A DNA stretch of 64,000 nucleotides from CBDUEV01 sp965366365 (GTDB lineage: Bacteria; Actinomycetota; Acidimicrobiia; Spongiisociales; JAENVV01), in contig CBDUEV010000004.1 in the NCBI GenBank assembly GCA_965366365.1, forward strand, positions 1 through 64,000, in the 5' to 3' direction. The notes beneath the pieces are model-generated. The model was not told the DNA's origin. It made no database searches and was given only the letters and a program-made list of their open reading frames with translations. The position numbers and the translations under genes were made by a program. Numbering within the stretch: the stretch's first letter is position 1; every line of letters starts with the position of its first letter. Below, in pieces: positions 52,642-61,413 of this stretch.

Positions 52642-52842
52642 TCACGGGCGCAGCCGACGCTTCTGATCGAAATAGCCGACCGCACCGCCCAACAACGCCC
52701 CGCCACCGATGAGCCACCCGGCGACGGACCCCGCAATGGCGGCGATACCGGCTCCAACGAGGGCGCCAACCAGGGCCCCGACCCTCAACCCGTTTACGGG
52801 ATCCCACGGCTGGTGACCCTTCGGGTACCGGACGTCGTTCAT
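52642..52842 (-). CDS. 66-aa glycine-zipper membrane protein
   Basis: A small protein with a hydrophilic N-terminus (MNDVRYPKGHQPWDPVNG) and two Gly/Ala-rich membrane helices (LVGALVGAGIAAIAGSVAGW, IGGGALLGGAVGYF), ending in KRRLRP. Repeated GxxxG spacing suggests helix packing or oligomerisation. Function unknown. ATG 52842 has GATACT 6 nt upstream (52849-52854), the window's usual promoter spacing. It converges with the arsR gene. Confidence 0.7.
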   Translation of the reverse strand: MNDVRYPKGHQPWDPVNGLRVGALVGALVGAGIAAIAGSVAGWLIGGGALLGGAVGYFDQKRRLRP

Positions 52843-52912
52843 GGTTCCAGTATCACCCGGTGACGTCGGAGCGCGCCAGGGGCCCGAAGTCCCGTGGGCC
52901 AAGGAGCGCCGG

Positions 52913-52918
52913 TAGCCT
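52913..52918 (+). promoter_or_regulatory. -10 box (TAGCCT) of the ABC ATPase gene
   Basis: TAGCCT gives a leader of about 17 nt containing GGAGGG 3 nt before GTG 52942. Confidence 0.45.
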
Positions 52919-52941
52919 GAGTCGGCCAGACCGGAGGGATC

Positions 52942-53733
52942 GTGCCACGAGAGAACGTCATCGACATCACAGGGGTGACGGTCAGGCGCAACGGGTCGGC
53001 CCTACTCGAAGGAGTCGACTGGCAAGTCGGCGCCGACGAGCGTTGGATCCTGTTCGGCGCCAACGGCTCGGGCAAGACGACCCTCATGGAGGTCGTTTCC
53101 ACGTATCTCGGACCGACCCGCGGGACCGTGCGCATTCTCGGCATGGAGCGCGGCACAGCAGACCTTCGCCAGGTCAGGGCCCGCCTTGGATACGTCGGCC
53201 CCGGCCCGGCATCCCATGTGCGAGGTTCGATGCGGAGCCTCGACATCGTGATAACCGGCAAGCACGCCTCGTTCGTCGGCACTCAGTGGCACGAGTACAA
53301 CCCCGAAGACTGGGTAACCGCCCGGCACTGCATGGAAATTCTGGACTCGGGCCACCTCGCCGAACGACGCTTCGACTCGCTCTCGGAAGGCGAGAAGAAG
53401 CGCGTCCTGATCGCCCGCAGTCTGGTGACCAGCCCGGACCTGCTGCTGCTCGATGAGCCTGGCTCCGGGCTGGACCTCGGCGCTCGCGAACGGCTCATCG
53501 ACTCGCTGTCCTCCCTGGCGAGCAACCCGGTCGCCCCGGCCGCGGTGCTGGTTACTCACCATGTCGAGGAGATCCCTCCTGGGTTCGATCACGCCCTCAT
53601 CCTGGCGCGAGGAAAGGTGGTCGAGCGCGGCCCTCTCGACGAAGTCTTGAGCTCTTCGACGCTTTCGGCGGCATTCGAAATGCCGCTTCGTCTGGGCAAG
53701 AAGGGCGATCGCTTCTACGCCTGGGCCGACTGA
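52942..53733 (+). CDS. stand-alone ABC transporter ATPase
   Basis: A 263-aa ABC ATPase: Walker A LFGANGSGKTTLMEVV, signature SLSEGEKKRVLIARSL (LSEGE variant), Walker B LLLLDEPGSGLD, H-loop LVTHHVEEIPPG. The late part LILARGKVVERGPLDEVLSS is typical. It resembles the ModF/YlmA group of ATPases without a membrane partner; no permease gene is adjacent, so it may serve a distant transporter or a non-transport role. The GTG start is supported by the ribosome site. Confidence 0.9.
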   Translation: MPRENVIDITGVTVRRNGSALLEGVDWQVGADERWILFGANGSGKTTLMEVVSTYLGPTRGTVRILGMERGTADLRQVRARLGYVGPGPASHVRGSMRSLDIVITGKHASFVGTQWHEYNPEDWVTARHCMEILDSGHLAERRFDSLSEGEKKRVLIARSLVTSPDLLLLDEPGSGLDLGARERLIDSLSSLASNPVAPAAVLVTHHVEEIPPGFDHALILARGKVVERGPLDEVLSSSTLSAAFEMPLRLGKKGDRFYAWAD

Positions 53734-53734
53734 A

Positions 53735-55297
53735 TCAAGCTCGCTTCTGGCGCTCCTCCTCCTTGAGGATGCGCCGGAGTATCTTCCCGGAGGCGCTCTT
53801 GGGGATCTCGCTGCGGAACTCCACCTCACGGATCTGCTTGTAACTGGCGACGTGCTCGCCCACAAACGCCTGTAGTTGCTCGGCCGATGCCTCCATCCCC
53901 GGCTTCAGCACCACGAAAGCCTTCGGTATCTCCCCGGCCAGCTCGTCGGCCACCGGGATCACGGCGGCGTCGGCCACGGCCGGGTTCGTGAGGAGGAGCG
54001 CCTCGAGCTCGGCCGGCGCCACCTGGAAGCCCTTGTATTTGATGAGCTCCTTGAGCCGATCGACGATGTAGTAGTGACCGTGTTCGTCGACGTGGCCGAT
54101 GTCTCCGGTGTGCAGGTAGCCGTCCTCGTCAATGGTGTAGGCAGTCGCCTCGGGATTGTTCAGATAGCCTTTCATGACGTTGGGCCCGCGTACCCAGATC
54201 TCCCCGTCTTCGCCGAGGCCGAGATCCCTGCCGGTCTCGGGGTCGACGATGCGGCATTGCATGTTGGGCGCGAGGACGCCGATAGAGCCTGGTCGGAAGT
54301 CGCCGGGCAGTGTGGCGTGGGTGATCGGACTCGTTTCGGTCAGCCCGTAGCCCTGCACGACCTCGCAGCCGATGCGCTGAGCCGCTTCGGCTGCCACCTC
54401 GGCGCCCAACGGGGCCGCTCCGGAGAAGACCTGGCGAGCGGCGGAGAGGTCGTATTCCTCGACCAGGGGATGCTTGGCGAGCGCCAGCACGATGGGCGGC
54501 ACCAAGTAGTACCGGGTGACGCGGTGGTCCTGGCAGATCTGAAGGAACTGCGCGAGATCGAACCGAGGGACGGTGACCAGTGTCGTACCCGAGGCGATGG
54601 CTCCGTTCATCAGGACCTGCATGCCGTAGATGTGAAAAAACGGCAGCACCGCGATGCCCACGTCGTCGGGTTCCAGCGAGAGCATCCCCTCGGCCTGAGC
54701 GAGGTTGGCCACCAGGTTGCGGTGCGTGAGCATCACTCCTTTGGAGATTCCGGTCGTTCCCGACGAGTACGGCATGACGACGACGTCGTCGAGATCCACC
54801 GGCACCGGGGTAGCCAAGGGCTCGCCCATGAGATCCGCAAACGGAGTGGCGTCGGCCGGATCGCCGATGACAAAGATCTCTTCGACGGGTGTGCCCTCCG
54901 ACGCGGCCCGGGCGGAGTCGAGAAACATCGAGATGGTGACGAGATAGCGGGCCCCGGCGTCGGCCAACTGGTGCTGGATCTCTTCGGGTGTGTAGGTGGG
55001 ATTGATGGTGGTCACCGTCCCACCGGCGGTGGCCACGCCATGGAAGGCCAGGGCATACTCCGGCATGTTCGGAGCCAGAATTGCCAGCACGTCTCCCGGA
55101 CCGAAGCCCCGGGAGGCCAGCCCCCCGGCGACCCGGGCTACCCCATCGGCCAGTTGCCCAAATGTGAGGGTACGCCCGGTCGGGCCGTCGACGAGGGCGG
55201 GCTTGTCGGCGAGATCCGCGGCGTATCTCAGCACGAACGTCGAAAGATGGACTTCAGGAATCTCGACATCCGGGATGGGACTCGTATAGATGTTCAT
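53735..55297 (-). CDS. AMP-dependent acyl-CoA ligase (4-coumarate-CoA ligase-like)
   Basis: A 520-aa adenylate-forming enzyme activating a carboxylic acid as an acyl-AMP and then a CoA thioester. P-loop YSSGTTGISKGVMLTHRNL (about 173-191), core motifs QGYGLTETSP and YLHTGDIGHVDEHGHYYIVDR, and the C-terminal catalytic Lys motif KSASGKILRR. The acid is unknown; the overall look is of the 4CL/medium- to long-chain group. GGAGG 4 nt before ATG 55297 fixes the start. No pathway genes are adjacent. Confidence 0.94.
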   Translation of the reverse strand: MNIYTSPIPDVEIPEVHLSTFVLRYAADLADKPALVDGPTGRTLTFGQLADGVARVAGGLASRGFGPGDVLAILAPNMPEYALAFHGVATAGGTVTTINPTYTPEEIQHQLADAGARYLVTISMFLDSARAASEGTPVEEIFVIGDPADATPFADLMGEPLATPVPVDLDDVVVMPYSSGTTGISKGVMLTHRNLVANLAQAEGMLSLEPDDVGIAVLPFFHIYGMQVLMNGAIASGTTLVTVPRFDLAQFLQICQDHRVTRYYLVPPIVLALAKHPLVEEYDLSAARQVFSGAAPLGAEVAAEAAQRIGCEVVQGYGLTETSPITHATLPGDFRPGSIGVLAPNMQCRIVDPETGRDLGLGEDGEIWVRGPNVMKGYLNNPEATAYTIDEDGYLHTGDIGHVDEHGHYYIVDRLKELIKYKGFQVAPAELEALLLTNPAVADAAVIPVADELAGEIPKAFVVLKPGMEASAEQLQAFVGEHVASYKQIREVEFRSEIPKSASGKILRRILKEEERQKRA

Positions 55298-55400
55298 GGC
55301 GCCTCCAGCGTGGGCAAAACTCAATCTCGATCATGGCAGGACGGGGCAGAGTGTGTGCGACCCCAGTCGGTTTTCTCGACGACCCACGGGCCATGGGCCA

Positions 55401-55436
55401 GGCCCGATGGAGGAGGTCGCCCTCGCCCATCGGGCC
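55401..55436 (-). terminator. hairpin after the DUF2339 gene
   Basis: Perfect 10-bp arms GGCCCGATGG and CCATCGGGCC with an inner GAGG/CCTC stem, 13 nt beyond the DUF2339 stop on the minus strand. No T-run. Confidence 0.55.
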
Positions 55437-55449
55437 CTGCCACCCCGGC

Positions 55450-57057
55450 CTACTCGTCGTTGCTCATCCAGTACCCGACGATGAGCAACGCCAGGCCGAA
55501 ACCCGCGAACAGGAGGATGCGCCAAACAGGCTCCACCGAGGCGAGGTCGATCATGAACAGCTTGCCGACCGCCAGAAGCAGAGTGCCCACGCCCAGGAGA
55601 CGGAGCTTCTTCCGAGCGGCGGCGGTGCCTGCGACGGTCGTCGCCAACCCCACCACTCCCCACCCGGCAGTGACCGCACCCTGATTGATCTGGCTCAACT
55701 CCACGAAGAGGAGTGCCAGAGCGCCGAGGTATGCGTAACCCGCATAGGCCGTCCGCAGAGCCCGGTCCCGTTCGCCGCCGTCGGTCGTCTGATCGAGGAA
55801 GACGGCGAATCCGGCCGCCAAGCCCAGAATGGCCAGACGGGCCAGTGAGGGTCCGTTGAGTAGTGGCAGTCCCACGGGAACTCCGTCCACCATCTTCAGC
55901 AACTCGGCGGCGGCAACGAGAGCGAATCCGACGTGGGCGACGAGTTCCACGGGAGGGCGAGCCAGTCGGCGAGCGACCACCGCCACGGCCACGGCCTCAC
56001 CGGCGAGGAGGAGCGACAACACCGAACCTTCGAAAGCCAGGACAGCCGCCACCCCGGCGAAGACCGCAGCCGGAACCAGCTGCAGATCCGCCAACTCTCG
56101 TCGCTCTCTGACCAGCAGACCGCTCCGCACCCCCAGGTGCGCCAGTGCGAGCGCTCCGGCCCCGGCGGCCCATCCGTAGCTGGGCCGTTCAGGAGACCAC
56201 ACGAGATAGGACATCCCGAAGGAGAAGAACGTGGTCAGGGCGGTTCCGAGCTGGGCGGGCATCTCATCGAGGAGTCGGCCGAGACCGTGCATGACGACCG
56301 GCACCACGAAGAAGGTGAGCCACAGAGCCAGCAGCACCGCCTGGAGTTCTGGGCGAGACGGCGCGTTCGACCACCCCAATTCGAGCCTGATGAGATCGGC
56401 GACCGCCATCATCCCCACACCCACCTGGGTGGCCCACCAGAGCCCGTGCCATTCGAACCTCAGGAACAAAGCGGTGGTGGCCGCCAGGACCACGACGACA
56501 TAGAGGGCATCGCCACCAAATGCCACCATGCGGCCGCCGATCAAGAGCGGAGCTGCCAGGGCCCCGACGATGCTCACCGTGGCCAGAATCTGGGACCGGG
56601 CTCGAATCGCCAGCCCGACGCCGATCATCGAGACCACCGCCAGCTGCGCGAACGCAGCCGTCTCGTCGATCATGCCGTAGACCCGGTGAGCGGCGAAGGC
56701 GGTGAGGTAGAGACCGGCCACCCCGCCGCCCTGGAGGAGCTGCCCATAGGTGGGGCGTCGAGGATCCACCCGCAGTCCCACGCCCAGCAACACCACACTG
56801 GTCATGGCCCCTGCCGCCACGCGCGCACCGGGACCGATCCAGTTCTCCTCGATGGCATGGCGGAACAGGAAAACAAACCCGAGGAGGAGGAGTCCGAGGC
56901 CGAGACGAAACAGATTCTTGCCCGTGAGGAGGTCGTCCCACTCGAACTGAGATGGTCGGGCCGGATAGCGAGAGGGCGGCTCTCCGTCAGATTGGCCACG
57001 GAGACTTTCCGGAAGCGGCGGAGGCGTACTGCGACTCTGAGATTCGCTGGTGGTCAT
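55450..57057 (-). CDS. DUF2339 polytopic membrane protein
   Basis: A 535-aa protein with a short Pro/Ser-rich cytoplasmic N-terminus and about 16 hydrophobic segments filling the rest. The first is NLFRLGLGLLLLGFVFLFRH, followed by GARVAAGAMTSVVLLGVGLR and the family-type PTYGQLLQGGGVAGLYLTAF. The C-terminus has KKLRLLGVGTLLLAVGKLFM, also typical. Function of the DUF2339 family is unknown. AGGAG 6 nt before ATG 57057 rules out the longer frame. Confidence 0.88.
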   Translation of the reverse strand: MTTSESQSRSTPPPLPESLRGQSDGEPPSRYPARPSQFEWDDLLTGKNLFRLGLGLLLLGFVFLFRHAIEENWIGPGARVAAGAMTSVVLLGVGLRVDPRRPTYGQLLQGGGVAGLYLTAFAAHRVYGMIDETAAFAQLAVVSMIGVGLAIRARSQILATVSIVGALAAPLLIGGRMVAFGGDALYVVVVLAATTALFLRFEWHGLWWATQVGVGMMAVADLIRLELGWSNAPSRPELQAVLLALWLTFFVVPVVMHGLGRLLDEMPAQLGTALTTFFSFGMSYLVWSPERPSYGWAAGAGALALAHLGVRSGLLVRERRELADLQLVPAAVFAGVAAVLAFEGSVLSLLLAGEAVAVAVVARRLARPPVELVAHVGFALVAAAELLKMVDGVPVGLPLLNGPSLARLAILGLAAGFAVFLDQTTDGGERDRALRTAYAGYAYLGALALLFVELSQINQGAVTAGWGVVGLATTVAGTAAARKKLRLLGVGTLLLAVGKLFMIDLASVEPVWRILLFAGFGLALLIVGYWMSNDE

Positions 57058-57121
57058 GATGGCTCCTCTATGGGTACTGGAGTCATCGTCGACCGAATGG
57101 CCCCCCGCCACCATCGGGCAT

Positions 57122-57145
57122 CACCCTGAACTGCGTCTCAGGGTG
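57122..57145 (-). terminator. hairpin downstream of the sulfotransferase gene
   Basis: Perfect 8-bp arms CACCCTGA and TCAGGGTG, 8-nt loop, about 75 nt after the sulfotransferase stop. A weak terminator candidate. Confidence 0.35.
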
Positions 57146-57218
57146 CCTCCGGGAACGCGCCGGCATGGGTGCGGTTCAACCATTGGGCGTCTCCGCCCGC
57201 TCTCCCTGCCGGGAAGAG

Positions 57219-58193
57219 TCAGCCGGATGCGGCGAGCGTGCCGCTTTGGAAGGGTGGTGGACCATCCTTGTCCCACACACGCGGCCACAGCTCGCTCTCA
57301 TAGAACGGGTAAGGGAGCTCCTTCTCCGCCGGAGAGCTCTCCAGGAGTTGCTCGGCCATCCGGAACCACCGTGACGAGTGCCCACCAAGGGTGCGATGGA
57401 GGCGGCGAAGCGGCGCCAGGTAGAGCTCGGCAAGATGGATCGCCAGGTGCGTGGGCATCGTCGCAATCCCGCCGGAATGGATCTTTCGTCGGATCACGTC
57501 TGCGCCCTCCGATTCGACGCCAAGAAACTCATACACACTTTGCACCATCCGGGCGGGACGGAAGTGGATGTCTTCGAGGTAGCCCACATAGATCTGTTCG
57601 TCAGGAAACACTCCGCGCCAAATCTCCAGCGCCCGTTCGTAGTTGGAGAGCCGGCGAGACGGGGGCGAAGCGAATTGAGCCATGAACTCCTCGTCCGTGG
57701 GGTTCTGGTTGTTCCCTACCCGGACGAGATCCATTTGGGCATGAGACCACGCTCGTTCGATGGGATTTCGAAGAATGAAAATGATCTTGAGACCAGGAAT
57801 GAGCTCGGCGATCGCCGAGACCTTCTCGGCATCGAGGCCCGAGTAGTTGGGGGTGATCTCACCGGTGACGAGGCCGGGACGAGACGGAAACAGCGAGGCA
57901 TACCACTGGTCGCTGGGAGATCGCATGAAGTATTTGAGGTCCCAACCGATTCCGTCCCAGCCCTGTTCGCGGTGACGGCGCCACTGGCGGCGCACCTGCC
58001 GGCGCCAGCGTTCTTCGTTCGCCTTGTCGCCGAAGATGCGCGCATACAAACCGGAGTCCTCGTAGCGCTTCTCGTCGAAGAAATGCAGCTCCTTCTCCGG
58101 CGGTGTCCAGATGTCCGGATGCCGTTCGAGGTTCTTGTGGAGCCAGGTCGTGCCGGCTTTCTGTGCCCCGATGCCGAGGAAATCTGGGTACAT
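57219..58193 (-). CDS. PAPS-dependent sulfotransferase
   Basis: A 324-aa enzyme transferring sulfate from PAPS to a hydroxyl or amino group. The 5'-phosphosulfate loop is FLGIGAQKAGTTWLHKNLE near the N-terminus and the 3'-phosphate motif is IIFILRNPIERAWSHAQMD (about 115-133). Other parts fit the heparan/bacterial polysaccharide sulfotransferase group: KELHFFDEKRYEDSGLY and GEITPNYSGL. The acceptor is unknown, but the divergent glycosyltransferase and methyltransferase genes suggest a surface glycan. PAPS could come from the sat-cysC gene at 8.8 kb. ATG 58193 is preferred to GTG 58208. Confidence 0.92.
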   Translation of the reverse strand: MYPDFLGIGAQKAGTTWLHKNLERHPDIWTPPEKELHFFDEKRYEDSGLYARIFGDKANEERWRRQVRRQWRRHREQGWDGIGWDLKYFMRSPSDQWYASLFPSRPGLVTGEITPNYSGLDAEKVSAIAELIPGLKIIFILRNPIERAWSHAQMDLVRVGNNQNPTDEEFMAQFASPPSRRLSNYERALEIWRGVFPDEQIYVGYLEDIHFRPARMVQSVYEFLGVESEGADVIRRKIHSGGIATMPTHLAIHLAELYLAPLRRLHRTLGGHSSRWFRMAEQLLESSPAEKELPYPFYESELWPRVWDKDGPPPFQSGTLAASG

Positions 58194-58430
58194 GGAGGGG
58201 GGCCTCACTCTGTCAGGATGCGAGGCACCATACTACCGAGGCGCTCGGCTCCTGAGTCGACGGGAGATTCGGAGCCCACCAGGGTGGCTGGTAAAGTTCA
58301 CGCCTGCCGGGCACACATGGACCGCTTCGCACCCTTCCCCCGGTCAGTCCCCAGCCCGAAGGTCGCCTATGTCGAAAGAGCTCACCCTCGCTGCCTTCCA
58401 CCATCGGGGTCCCCAGTGGCCGACCCGTCC

Positions 58431-59225
58431 ATGACCGAGACGCGGTTGGTTGCGAGCGAGTACGGACCGATGGTGGCCTTCGCGAACGACATCATCACCG
58501 ACCAGCTGCTGCGCTACGGAGCTCACGCCGGCAGCGAGTTGGGGATGCTGCTCCAATTACTCCGCTCAGGAGACACCGTCGTCGATATCGGAGCCCACAT
58601 CGGCACCTTCGCCATCCCGATGGGGCGTGCGGTTGGCTCGGCCGGTCGGGTCATCTGCTTCGAGCCTTCGGCCGAAAGCCACGCACTGCTCGATATGAAC
58701 ATCGAGCTCAATGGTCTGAGCGCGACCATGCTGACGCGGGCGATGGCGGTTGGGGCAGAGGAGGCCCAGTGGCGGACTGTCACCGCTCAGGCGAACAACA
58801 CCGGCGCCACCTTCCTCGAACCCTCCACTGATCCTGACGCCACCCCGAGCATCACACTCGACGCGTGGCTCGCTCGCAACGCCGACATCGAAGACCTCCA
58901 TCTCCTCAAGGTCGACACGGAGGGCATGGAACTGCACGTCCTCCAAGGCGCCGCCGGAACCTTGGCCAGCCGCCAACCCCTCGTGTACGCCGAGATTGCT
59001 CCCGACCAGCTGGCCCGCTTCGAGGCCAGCCCCGCCGCCATTCAGAGCTTGCTCGGGGAACTCGGTTACACCTTCTATCGCAACGCCGGTCGCCGCCATG
59101 GCCGCACGGCAGAGATCGATCTCGTTCGCATCGAGAGCCTGGCATTTGACGGATTGTTCGACGTGATCGCCGTCCCCAGCCGCCACGCCGATCGCATCGA
59201 GGCGTTGATGGGAGATCCCCGATGA
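58431..59225 (+). CDS. FkbM-family methyltransferase
   Basis: A 264-aa SAM-dependent O-methyltransferase. Motif I VVDIGAHIGTFAIPMGRAVG (about 47-66), VICFEPSAESHALLDMNIEL, and the family-typical LLKVDTEGMELHVLQGA. It probably methylates a sugar of the polysaccharide made by the following glycosyltransferases. The frame is open for hundreds of codons upstream, but family similarity begins near MTETRLVASEYGPMVAF; ATG 58431 lacks a clear ribosome site, so the start is uncertain by a few codons. ATGA overlap with the next gene. Confidence 0.88.
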   Translation: MTETRLVASEYGPMVAFANDIITDQLLRYGAHAGSELGMLLQLLRSGDTVVDIGAHIGTFAIPMGRAVGSAGRVICFEPSAESHALLDMNIELNGLSATMLTRAMAVGAEEAQWRTVTAQANNTGATFLEPSTDPDATPSITLDAWLARNADIEDLHLLKVDTEGMELHVLQGAAGTLASRQPLVYAEIAPDQLARFEASPAAIQSLLGELGYTFYRNAGRRHGRTAEIDLVRIESLAFDGLFDVIAVPSRHADRIEALMGDPR

Positions 59226-60271
59226 CGCCCGCATGGGCTCTTGAGCTTCCGCGCGACGACATCGTCGTGTTTTCCGGCCGTTACGCCATCGAGACCACGG
59301 CCCGGCCCGTCACTGAACCCCTTCCCCGCGCCTTGGCCGGCCTCAACCCGACGCACTGGGTGATCGCCGACCCACTCGCCTTTCCGTGGGAACAGCTGAC
59401 GACCCGTCAATGGGATGCCCCCATGGACGTCATCCTCCCCGAGGAGTGGCGGCCCGAGCAGCTGATCGGAGCCTTCGACCGGCCGCTGTTCTCGAAGCTG
59501 ACCAGCCACGATGTCCTGGTCGCCAGGCCCTGGGTGTGGGACATCCTGCGCGGGCGCTATGCCTTCAGTCGAGCGCAATGGCGAAGGCCGACCGGCCGAC
59601 TCACCAACACGGTCCGCCAACTGGTCGCCGGGGCCCGCGTGATCGATCAGCTCGGCGACCGACCGGACCTCGACGCCTCGGTCGCCCGCACATGGCAGCT
59701 CAGGAACCGGTACAACAAGGCCATGGAGCGTTCCGAGATGCGGGCGCTCGAACCACTCGTGCGGAGCGCCATCGCTCGCCAGCCAAGCGGGGCGGCGCCG
59801 TGCGTGCTGGACTTCACCGACTCGATCGGTCGGTACCTCCCTCAGGCGGTGAGAAGTCGGTCGATCGTGACGGCGTTCCGGATGGAAACAGCCCAGGCCC
59901 GCCAGGTTGCCTACTCATACCCAGAGCCGCACATTCTCACGATCGAGGACTGGACCGAAGTGGGCATCCCTGCCGAAACCATGGATCTCGCGTTGGTGAG
60001 CCAGCCCGAAGTTGCAATGCGCCACCCGCGAGCTCTGCAGGCGTTCGAGAGCGTGTGGTCATCGTTGCGGGTCGGCGGCAGTTTGATCGAAATCCACCGT
60101 CTCGATTGGCGCGGCGACCACGACTTCTCCGCCCAGCAGCAATCTCTGCTCGACACCACCGAAGGGAATGCCGTTCTGGAATCGTTCGAGACAGTCCGCA
60201 ACCCCGCCACAGGAAGATCCACCGTGGCCGTCATGTCGTACACGAAACTTGGAGTACCTTCCCGATGGTGA
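59222..60271 (+). CDS. methyltransferase-like protein of polysaccharide cluster, unassigned
   Basis: A 349-aa soluble protein with no firm family. The C-terminal half (about 180-349) has the strand-helix order of a Rossmann methyltransferase (ILTIEDWTEVGIPAETMDLA; WSSLRVGGSLIEIHRLDWRG), but the Gly-rich SAM loop is not recognisable, so catalytic activity is doubtful. The N-terminal half has Trp/Arg-rich segments (DILRGRYAFSRAQWRRPTG). It is sandwiched by ATGA overlaps between FkbM and a glycosyltransferase, so it belongs to the same glycan operon. Confidence 0.75.
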   Translation: MTPAWALELPRDDIVVFSGRYAIETTARPVTEPLPRALAGLNPTHWVIADPLAFPWEQLTTRQWDAPMDVILPEEWRPEQLIGAFDRPLFSKLTSHDVLVARPWVWDILRGRYAFSRAQWRRPTGRLTNTVRQLVAGARVIDQLGDRPDLDASVARTWQLRNRYNKAMERSEMRALEPLVRSAIARQPSGAAPCVLDFTDSIGRYLPQAVRSRSIVTAFRMETAQARQVAYSYPEPHILTIEDWTEVGIPAETMDLALVSQPEVAMRHPRALQAFESVWSSLRVGGSLIEIHRLDWRGDHDFSAQQQSLLDTTEGNAVLESFETVRNPATGRSTVAVMSYTKLGVPSRW

Positions 60272-61413
60272 CCAGCTCTGTCTTTGTCATAGCCAACGAC
60301 GTCACACCGGGCCTGGGACTGCCCGTGGCCGCTCCGGGGTTACGGTCCTTCGGGATTGCGGAAGGGTTGAGAACTCACGGCCTCGACGTGACGATCATCG
60401 TCCCAAAACATCTCCTCGACCGACTGTGGAATCGCCCCATGCCGCCTCCGATGCAACCGGGCATCATTGCCCTGAACGGTCCGGACATCGCCGAATTCGT
60501 CGAAAGCCGCGCTCCGGCGACAGTCATCACCACCAATAGCAATCAGGTGGCTCACCTGCGTCGCTCGGCCGGGGTGCGCCACGTCATCGACTTCTTTGCT
60601 CCGAAGATGCTCGAACTTGCCTACCAGTTCGGGGACGATCACCCCGAAGAGTCACTCCGGTCTCTCCGAACCCGCAAGCTGGCCATGTTCGAGCTCGCCG
60701 ATGCCATCGCGGTGAACGGGTTCAAGAAGATGCCGTACGTCCTTGCCTGGGCACTTCAGATCGACCGGGATCCACGGGAGCTGCCCATGGAGGTCGTCAA
60801 CATGGCCGTGCCTGGCGTAGCGCATCGCGGTACCACCGAGGGGCCTCTCAAGTTGGCGATCGCCGGGTATCTCCAGGGATGGAGCATGCCGGGTTCGTGG
60901 ATGGAGATCCTGGCGGATCATCTCACCGGGCAGGACGATCTGAGCCTCGACGTGTTACTCCCCACTCATTGGGGTCAGGAGGAAGACGAGTTGGTTTCAC
61001 CGGCCATCGAATCGCTCGTCGCTCTCGACAACGTCACGGCGCACCCGGTGATGCGCTTCTCCGAGTTCCAGGAGTTCATGACGGGCGAAGACCTGGCGAT
61101 CGACCTCTTCGATTGGAGCCTCGAACGGGAGTACGCCATGGTCACCAGGACCGTGGTGGCGCTTGGATGCGGAGTCCCCGTGGTGCATCCGCCGTTCACC
61201 GAGGTTTCTCCTTTCATCGAGGAGTACGACGCCGGGTGGTTGCTTGCGGCAGATGACCTGGCCGGGCTAGAAAGAATCCTCAACGAACTGGACCGGGACC
61301 AGGTCGCCGTCAAGTCCGCCAACGCGGTCCGGTTATGGAATGAGGTCTTCGAGCCACACGTCGCTACTCGTCCCCTGGTGTCCATGATCGATCAGATCTG
61401 GCAGGACGCATGA
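60265..61413 (+). CDS. glycosyltransferase, GT4-like
   Basis: A 382-aa GT-B-fold protein: N-terminal VFVIANDVTPGLGLPVAAPG, FGIAEGLRTHGLDVTIIVP, and a C-terminal donor-binding part with LAIAGYLQGWSMPGSWMEIL, TRTVVALGCGVPVVHPPFTE and FIEEYDAGWLL, typical of GT4 proteins (the ExxxxxE of the classical motif is only partly kept). ATG 60265 overlaps the previous stop; GGAG lies 10 nt upstream. The open frame further upstream is a shadow of the previous gene. Sugar and acceptor unknown. Confidence 0.87.
   Translation: MVTSSVFVIANDVTPGLGLPVAAPGLRSFGIAEGLRTHGLDVTIIVPKHLLDRLWNRPMPPPMQPGIIALNGPDIAEFVESRAPATVITTNSNQVAHLRRSAGVRHVIDFFAPKMLELAYQFGDDHPEESLRSLRTRKLAMFELADAIAVNGFKKMPYVLAWALQIDRDPRELPMEVVNMAVPGVAHRGTTEGPLKLAIAGYLQGWSMPGSWMEILADHLTGQDDLSLDVLLPTHWGQEEDELVSPAIESLVALDNVTAHPVMRFSEFQEFMTGEDLAIDLFDWSLEREYAMVTRTVVALGCGVPVVHPPFTEVSPFIEEYDAGWLLAADDLAGLERILNELDRDQVAVKSANAVRLWNEVFEPHVATRPLVSMIDQIWQDA

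Noticed and set aside
57378..58430. 350-codon N-terminal extension of the FkbM methyltransferase
   Set aside because: It is antisense to the sulfotransferase gene; FkbM similarity starts only near 58431.
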